Below are positions 6,114 through 10,076 of a stretch of 10,076 bases of DNA, in pieces. The position numbers were made by a program, and so were the translations under genes. The DNA comes from JBEVMS01 sp040508515 (GTDB taxonomy: Bacteria; Pseudomonadota; Gammaproteobacteria; Xanthomonadales; Rhodanobacteraceae). The notes beneath the pieces were generated by a model. The model saw nothing but the letters and a program-made list of their open reading frames with translations. It had not been told where the DNA came from and made no database searches. The stretch covers positions 1 to 10,076 of the forward strand of contig JBEVMS010000279.1 of the NCBI GenBank assembly GCA_040508515.1. Reading direction: 5' to 3'. Positions within the stretch are counted from its first letter, which is position 1, and each line of letters starts with the position of its first letter.

Positions 6114-6644
6114 TTACTGCTGCTTTTTCTTCGGGCCGATCATCATGACCATCTGTCGGCCTTCCAAACGCGGGAAGGACTCGATCTGGCCATTGTCGCC
6201 CACGTCTTCCTGGATCTTTTTGGCCAGGTTCTGGCCCAGATCCTGATGCGACATCTCGCGACCGCGGAAACGAATGGTGACCTTGACCTTATCGCCCTCT
6301 TCCAAGAAGCGAAGCATGTTGCGCAGCTTGATCTGGTAGTCGCCCACGTCCGTAACCGGACGGAACTTCACTTCCTTGATCTCGACCTGCTTCTGCTTCT
6401 TCTTGGCCGCCTGGGCCTTCTTCTGCGCTTCAAACTTGAACTTGCCGTAATCCATGATACGGCACACCGGCGGATCGCCGTTGGGCTGGATTTCGACCAG
6501 ATCCATGCCCGCTTCCTGCGCCAGTGCTAGCGCTTCGTCGCGGGTAAGAATGCCCAGCTGCTCGGCATCGGCGCCGATGACACGAACCCGCGGGACGCGG
6601 ATTTCCAGGTTACGACGGTTGCCCTTGTTGTCGGTGGTAGCGAT
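6114..6644 (-). CDS. infC: Translation initiation factor IF-3 (ATC start)
   Basis: IF-3 binds the 30S subunit, blocks premature 50S joining and checks the start codon and initiator tRNA. The first in-frame ATG (6506) would delete the conserved N-terminal domain. Reading upstream, the frame continues through NRRNLEIRVPRVRVIG and REAL-type residues that match IF-3. A GGAGG ribosome site (6653-6657) stands 8 nt before an in-frame ATC (6642-6644). This start gives a 176-residue protein (E. coli has 180) beginning MATTDNKGNRRN, very like Xanthomonas IF-3. The N-domain includes PPVCRIMDYGKFKFE, a lysine-rich linker follows, and the C-domain carries KFRPVTDVGDYQIKLRN and RFRGREMSHQDLG, ending GPKKKQQ. 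It begins 44 bases after thrS, so the two are one operon. Confidence 0.95.
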   Translation of the reverse strand: MATTDNKGNRRNLEIRVPRVRVIGADAEQLGILTRDEALALAQEAGMDLVEIQPNGDPPVCRIMDYGKFKFEAQKKAQAAKKKQKQVEIKEVKFRPVTDVGDYQIKLRNMLRFLEEGDKVKVTIRFRGREMSHQDLGQNLAKKIQEDVGDNGQIESFPRLEGRQMVMMIGPKKKQQ

Positions 6645-6688
6645 ACCACGATCCTCCAGAAGAAGTAATGAAACTGACCGCTCGGCGC

Positions 6689-8590
6689 TCAGCGCCGGGT
6701 TTCGGTCACCAGTCGTTCGATGAAATCGGCCAGCGGCATGCTGCCCAGATCTTCACCCGAACGGGTACGCACAGAAACAGCCCCGGCTTCTTTTTCGCGG
6801 TCACCGACCACGAGGAGGTAAGGCACTTTCTGTAACGTATGTTCGCGGATTTTATAGCCGACCTTCTCATTGCGCAAATCGGCGTGTACGCGGAAGCCTT
6901 TATCGACAAGGGTTTGCGTCACCTCGCGCACATAATCGGCCTGCGCATCGGTGATACTGAACACCGCCGCCTGTACCGGCGCCAGCCACGGCGGCAGATT
7001 GCCTGCGTGGTGCTCGATCAGGATGCCGATAAAACGCTCCATCGAGCCGACGATGGCCCGGTGCAGCATCACCGGATGGCGGCGCTGCGAATCCTCATCC
7101 ACATACTCCGCGCCTAGGCGTTCAGGCATCATGAAATCCACCTGCATGGTGCCGACCTGCCAGGCGCGACCGATGGAATCCTTCATGTGGTACTCGATCT
7201 TCGGGCCGTAGAAGGCGCCCTCGCCCGGTAGCTCCTCCCATGACACGCCCGCGGCGGACAACGCGGCGCGCAACGCGGCCTCGGCGCGATCCCACACCTC
7301 GTCGGCGCCGATCCGCTTGTCCGGGCGCAACGCGATCTTCATCGCGATCTCGGTGAATCCGAAATCGGTATAGACCTGCATCGCCTGCGTGTGGAAGGCG
7401 GCGACTTCAGCCTCGATCTGCGCCGGGGTGCAGAAGATATGCCCATCGTCCTGGGTGAAGGCGCGCACGCGCATGATCCCGTGCAGCGCGCCGGACGGCT
7501 CGTTGCGATGGCAGCCGCCGAACTCGCCGTAGCGCACCGGCAGATCGCGGTAGCTGTGCAGCGTTGTGTTGAAAATCTGGATGTGGCCCGGGCAATTCAT
7601 CGGCTTGAGCGCATAGGTGCGCTTCTCCGACTCGGTGAAGAACATGTTTTCCTGGTAATTGTCCCAGTGCCCGGACTTCTTCCACAGGCTGACGTCCATG
7701 ATCTGCGGGCCGCGCACTTCCTGGTAGCCGCTGCGCTTGTAGACGCCGCGCACGTACTGTTCCACGGTCTGCCAGATCGCCCAGCCCTTGGGGTGCCAGA
7801 ACACCATGCCCGGGGCTTCTTCCTGCTGATGGAACAGATTCAGCTGCTTGCCGATGCGCCGATGATCGCGCTTCTCGGCTTCTTCCAGTTGCAGCAGGTA
7901 AGCCTTGAGATCTTTGTCGTTGAGCCAGGCGGTGCCGTAGATGCGCGTCAGCATGGCGTTGTTGGAATCGCCGCGCCAATAGGCGCCGGCCACCTTCATC
8001 AGCTTGAACGCACGCAGCTTGCCGGTGTTGGGTACATGCGGGCCGCGGCACAGGTCGGTGAATTCACCCTGGCTGTAAAGCGACAACTGCTCGCTGGCCG
8101 GAATGCCCTCGATGATTTCCGCCTTGTACGCCTCGCCCAGTCCGCGAAAGAACGCCACCGCTTCGTCGCGCGACTTGACGCTGCGCGTTACCGGCAATTG
8201 CTCGGCGACGATCTTCAGCATCTCCGCCTCAATCTTGGGCAGATCGTCGGGCGTGAGCGGACGCTCGTAGGCGAAGTCATAGAAGAAGCCGTTGTCAATC
8301 ACCGGACCGATCGTGACCTGCGCGCCCGGATACAGGCGCTGCACTGCCTGGCCCATCAGATGCGCGGTGGAGTGGCGCAGGATATCCAGCGCCTCGGGGC
8401 TTTTATCGGTGACGATTTCCAGCCGCGCGTCGTGGTCGATCGTAAAGCCGGCATCGACCAACTGACCGTCGACCTTGCCGGCCAAGGTCGCCTTGGCCAG
8501 TCCGGCGCCAATCGAGGCGGCCACGTCCTGCACGGACACGGGATGATCGAACGGGCGCTGGCTGCCGTCGGGTAGCGTGATCTGAATCAT
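6689..8590 (-). CDS. thrS: Threonyl-tRNA synthetase
   Basis: 633-residue class II enzyme that charges tRNA-Thr; E. coli ThrS has 642. The start MIQITLPDGS is fixed by homology; the open frame continues 31 codons upstream without conservation. Domains: TGS (about 1-62); the editing domain (about 63-225) with H73 and H77 of HSTAH plus C181 and H185 in DLCRGPH, the residues that remove mischarged serine; the catalytic core (about 245-530) with zinc ligands C333 (MNCPGH), H384 (DDGH) and H510 (LHRAIVGS), motif 2 around RYGEFGGCHRNEPSGALHG, and motif 3 at RAIVGSMERFIG; and the C-terminal anticodon-binding domain (about 535-633). All key residues are intact. The ribosome site is weak (AGG, 10 bases before ATG) and a hairpin ends 14 bases before the ATG, suggesting translational control. 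Confidence 0.98.
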   Translation of the reverse strand: MIQITLPDGSQRPFDHPVSVQDVAASIGAGLAKATLAGKVDGQLVDAGFTIDHDARLEIVTDKSPEALDILRHSTAHLMGQAVQRLYPGAQVTIGPVIDNGFFYDFAYERPLTPDDLPKIEAEMLKIVAEQLPVTRSVKSRDEAVAFFRGLGEAYKAEIIEGIPASEQLSLYSQGEFTDLCRGPHVPNTGKLRAFKLMKVAGAYWRGDSNNAMLTRIYGTAWLNDKDLKAYLLQLEEAEKRDHRRIGKQLNLFHQQEEAPGMVFWHPKGWAIWQTVEQYVRGVYKRSGYQEVRGPQIMDVSLWKKSGHWDNYQENMFFTESEKRTYALKPMNCPGHIQIFNTTLHSYRDLPVRYGEFGGCHRNEPSGALHGIMRVRAFTQDDGHIFCTPAQIEAEVAAFHTQAMQVYTDFGFTEIAMKIALRPDKRIGADEVWDRAEAALRAALSAAGVSWEELPGEGAFYGPKIEYHMKDSIGRAWQVGTMQVDFMMPERLGAEYVDEDSQRRHPVMLHRAIVGSMERFIGILIEHHAGNLPPWLAPVQAAVFSITDAQADYVREVTQTLVDKGFRVHADLRNEKVGYKIREHTLQKVPYLLVVGDREKEAGAVSVRTRSGEDLGSMPLADFIERLVTETRR

Positions 8591-8822
8591 GGGTTGATAA
8601 CCTGCCGCGCCTTGCACAGGCGCGGATGCATAAATGTTGAAGCCATCACCGGAGTGCCTGGCCTGCGATGTCCATCGGGACACGTTGACTATGAAAGCGC
8701 GCCGCGCGCTCTTGGCGGACCGAAGGCGTGGCGTGTATCAGTGTGAGAATCGCATAGTAGACATGTCGCACACTCGGCCGGCGCAGGACGCGGGCCACCT
8801 TGGGTCGCAGGAGGATATAACA
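8591..8822 (-). promoter_or_regulatory. Structured leader of thrS, candidate autoregulatory operator
   Basis: If the promoter at 8829-8857 is right, the thrS leader is about 230 nt. It contains, from the ATG upstream, a perfect 7-bp stem CCGCGCC/GGCGCGG with a 7-nt loop TGTGCAA (8605-8625), an irregular GCCA/TGGC hairpin (8642-8662), a 5-bp TGTCC/GGACA hairpin (8669-8682) and a GC-rich AGCGCG/CGCGCT hairpin followed by TTT (8696-8710). E. coli thrS is repressed by its own product, which binds two stem-loops upstream of the ribosome site that mimic tRNA-Thr. The arrangement here is similar, but function is inferred. Confidence 0.4.
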
Positions 8823-8828
8823 GCCGGA

Positions 8829-8857
8829 AAGCTAGGGCAGTGCCGACGCGCTGTCAA
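8829..8857 (-). promoter_or_regulatory. Candidate thrS promoter
   Basis: A perfect -35 TTGACA (minus strand; 8852-8857) and TAGCTT (8829-8834, 3 of 6 matches) are separated by exactly 17 bp. An alternative extended -10-like TGTTATATC lies just downstream at about 8814-8822. Either would direct transcription to thrS. Confidence 0.5.
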
Positions 8858-8878
8858 CACGATTCGTGATGCGGCCTT

Positions 8879-8884
8879 TAGAAT
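8879..8884 (+). promoter_or_regulatory. Candidate -10 box for the epimerase-like gene
   Basis: TAGAAT (5 of 6 matches to TATAAT) lies 26 bases before the ATG at 8911. No convincing -35 is present at 16-18 bp spacing. A GAGGG ribosome site sits 9 bases before the ATG. Confidence 0.35.
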
Positions 8885-8910
8885 GGGGCTGGTTTTGAGG
8901 GAATCCACCC

Positions 8911-9921
<1,011 letters not shown>

Positions 9922-9971
9922 ACCGCTAACGGAACGTCATACGCGCGCGGACGTGCCACTCTCGCCCGGCT
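9922..9971. other. Short convergent spacer
   Basis: Fifty bases between the stops of the epimerase-like gene and the HemJ gene. Only a weak ACGTC/GACGT inverted repeat with an 11-nt loop is visible and no T-run, so no intrinsic terminator can be called on either strand. Confidence 0.4.
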
Positions 9972-10076
9972 TCAAAACGGCTTGGCGATCACCAGATAGA
10001 TCACCGCCAGCAGCATCAGCACCGGTAACTCGTTCAGCCAACGCAACGACCTGCCGGTCGGCAATACCTCGCCGCG
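9972..10076 (-). CDS. hemJ: HemJ-type protoporphyrinogen IX oxidase, C-terminal end (continues beyond window)
   Basis: The last 34 codons of a minus-strand gene whose 5' part lies outside the window. The peptide reads RGEVLPTGRSLRWLNE, then the hydrophobic segment LPVLMLLAVIYLVIAKPF and TGA. The RWLNE-LPV segment followed by a final membrane helix ending in KPF is the characteristic C-terminus of HemJ, the membrane enzyme that oxidises protoporphyrinogen IX to protoporphyrin IX in the heme pathway of many proteobacteria lacking HemG or HemY. Identification rests on this short tail only. The gene is convergent with the epimerase-like gene. Confidence 0.75.
   Translation of the reverse strand, partial: RGEVLPTGRSLRWLNELPVLMLLAVIYLVIAKPF

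Noticed and set aside
7391..8575. 394-residue plus-strand open frame
   Set aside because: It is antisense to thrS, whose protein is fully conserved; this is a composition artefact.
8816..8821. Plus-strand TATAAC as a promoter for the epimerase-like gene
   Set aside because: No -35 occurs at suitable spacing, and TAGAAT at 8879 is closer to the start codon.

Overview
The window is a compact, high-GC stretch of a gammaproteobacterial chromosome. Gene order and protein sequences (IHF-alpha, IF-3 with an MATTDNKGNRRN-type start, a MerR regulator joined to ihfA, a HemJ tail) point to the Lysobacterales/Xanthomonadales or a close relative. This placement is inference, because no 16S or species marker is present. 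It is essentially core translation-related territory. I found no phage, insertion sequence, CRISPR array, defence locus or other accessory system.

Layout. Positions 1-669 (+) hold the C-terminal half of serA, cut by the window edge. A tRNA-Pro(GGG) gene (790-866, -) with its own intrinsic terminator (744-767) lies convergent to it. From 936 to 8590 everything is on the minus strand. Read in transcription order it is thrS, infC, a 388-bp gap with a terminator and a promoter, rpmI, rplT, a strong terminator, pheS, pheT, ihfA and a MerR-family regulator. This is the classical thrS-infC-rpmI-rplT-pheST-ihfA cluster, supplying threonyl- and phenylalanyl-tRNA synthetases, initiation factor 3, ribosomal proteins L35 and L20, and the IHF alpha subunit. 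A 320-bp divergent region (8591-8910) separates thrS from a plus-strand UDP-glucuronate 4-epimerase-like gene (8911-9921). The last 105 bases (9972-10076, -) are the C-terminal end of a HemJ-type protoporphyrinogen oxidase gene.

The interest lies in control signals and one substituted residue. infC starts on a rare ATC codon with a good Shine-Dalgarno sequence. The thrS leader has hairpins in the places where E. coli thrS has its tRNA-like operator. rpmI-rplT has a perfect TATAAT and a roughly 120-nt structured leader behind a terminator that follows infC. A 12-bp terminator sits between rplT and pheS, but there is no Phe-rich leader peptide like E. coli pheM. The epimerase-like protein has Asn where the family's catalytic Tyr of YxxxK should be, and is otherwise well conserved. 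I see no evidence for a previously undescribed system.
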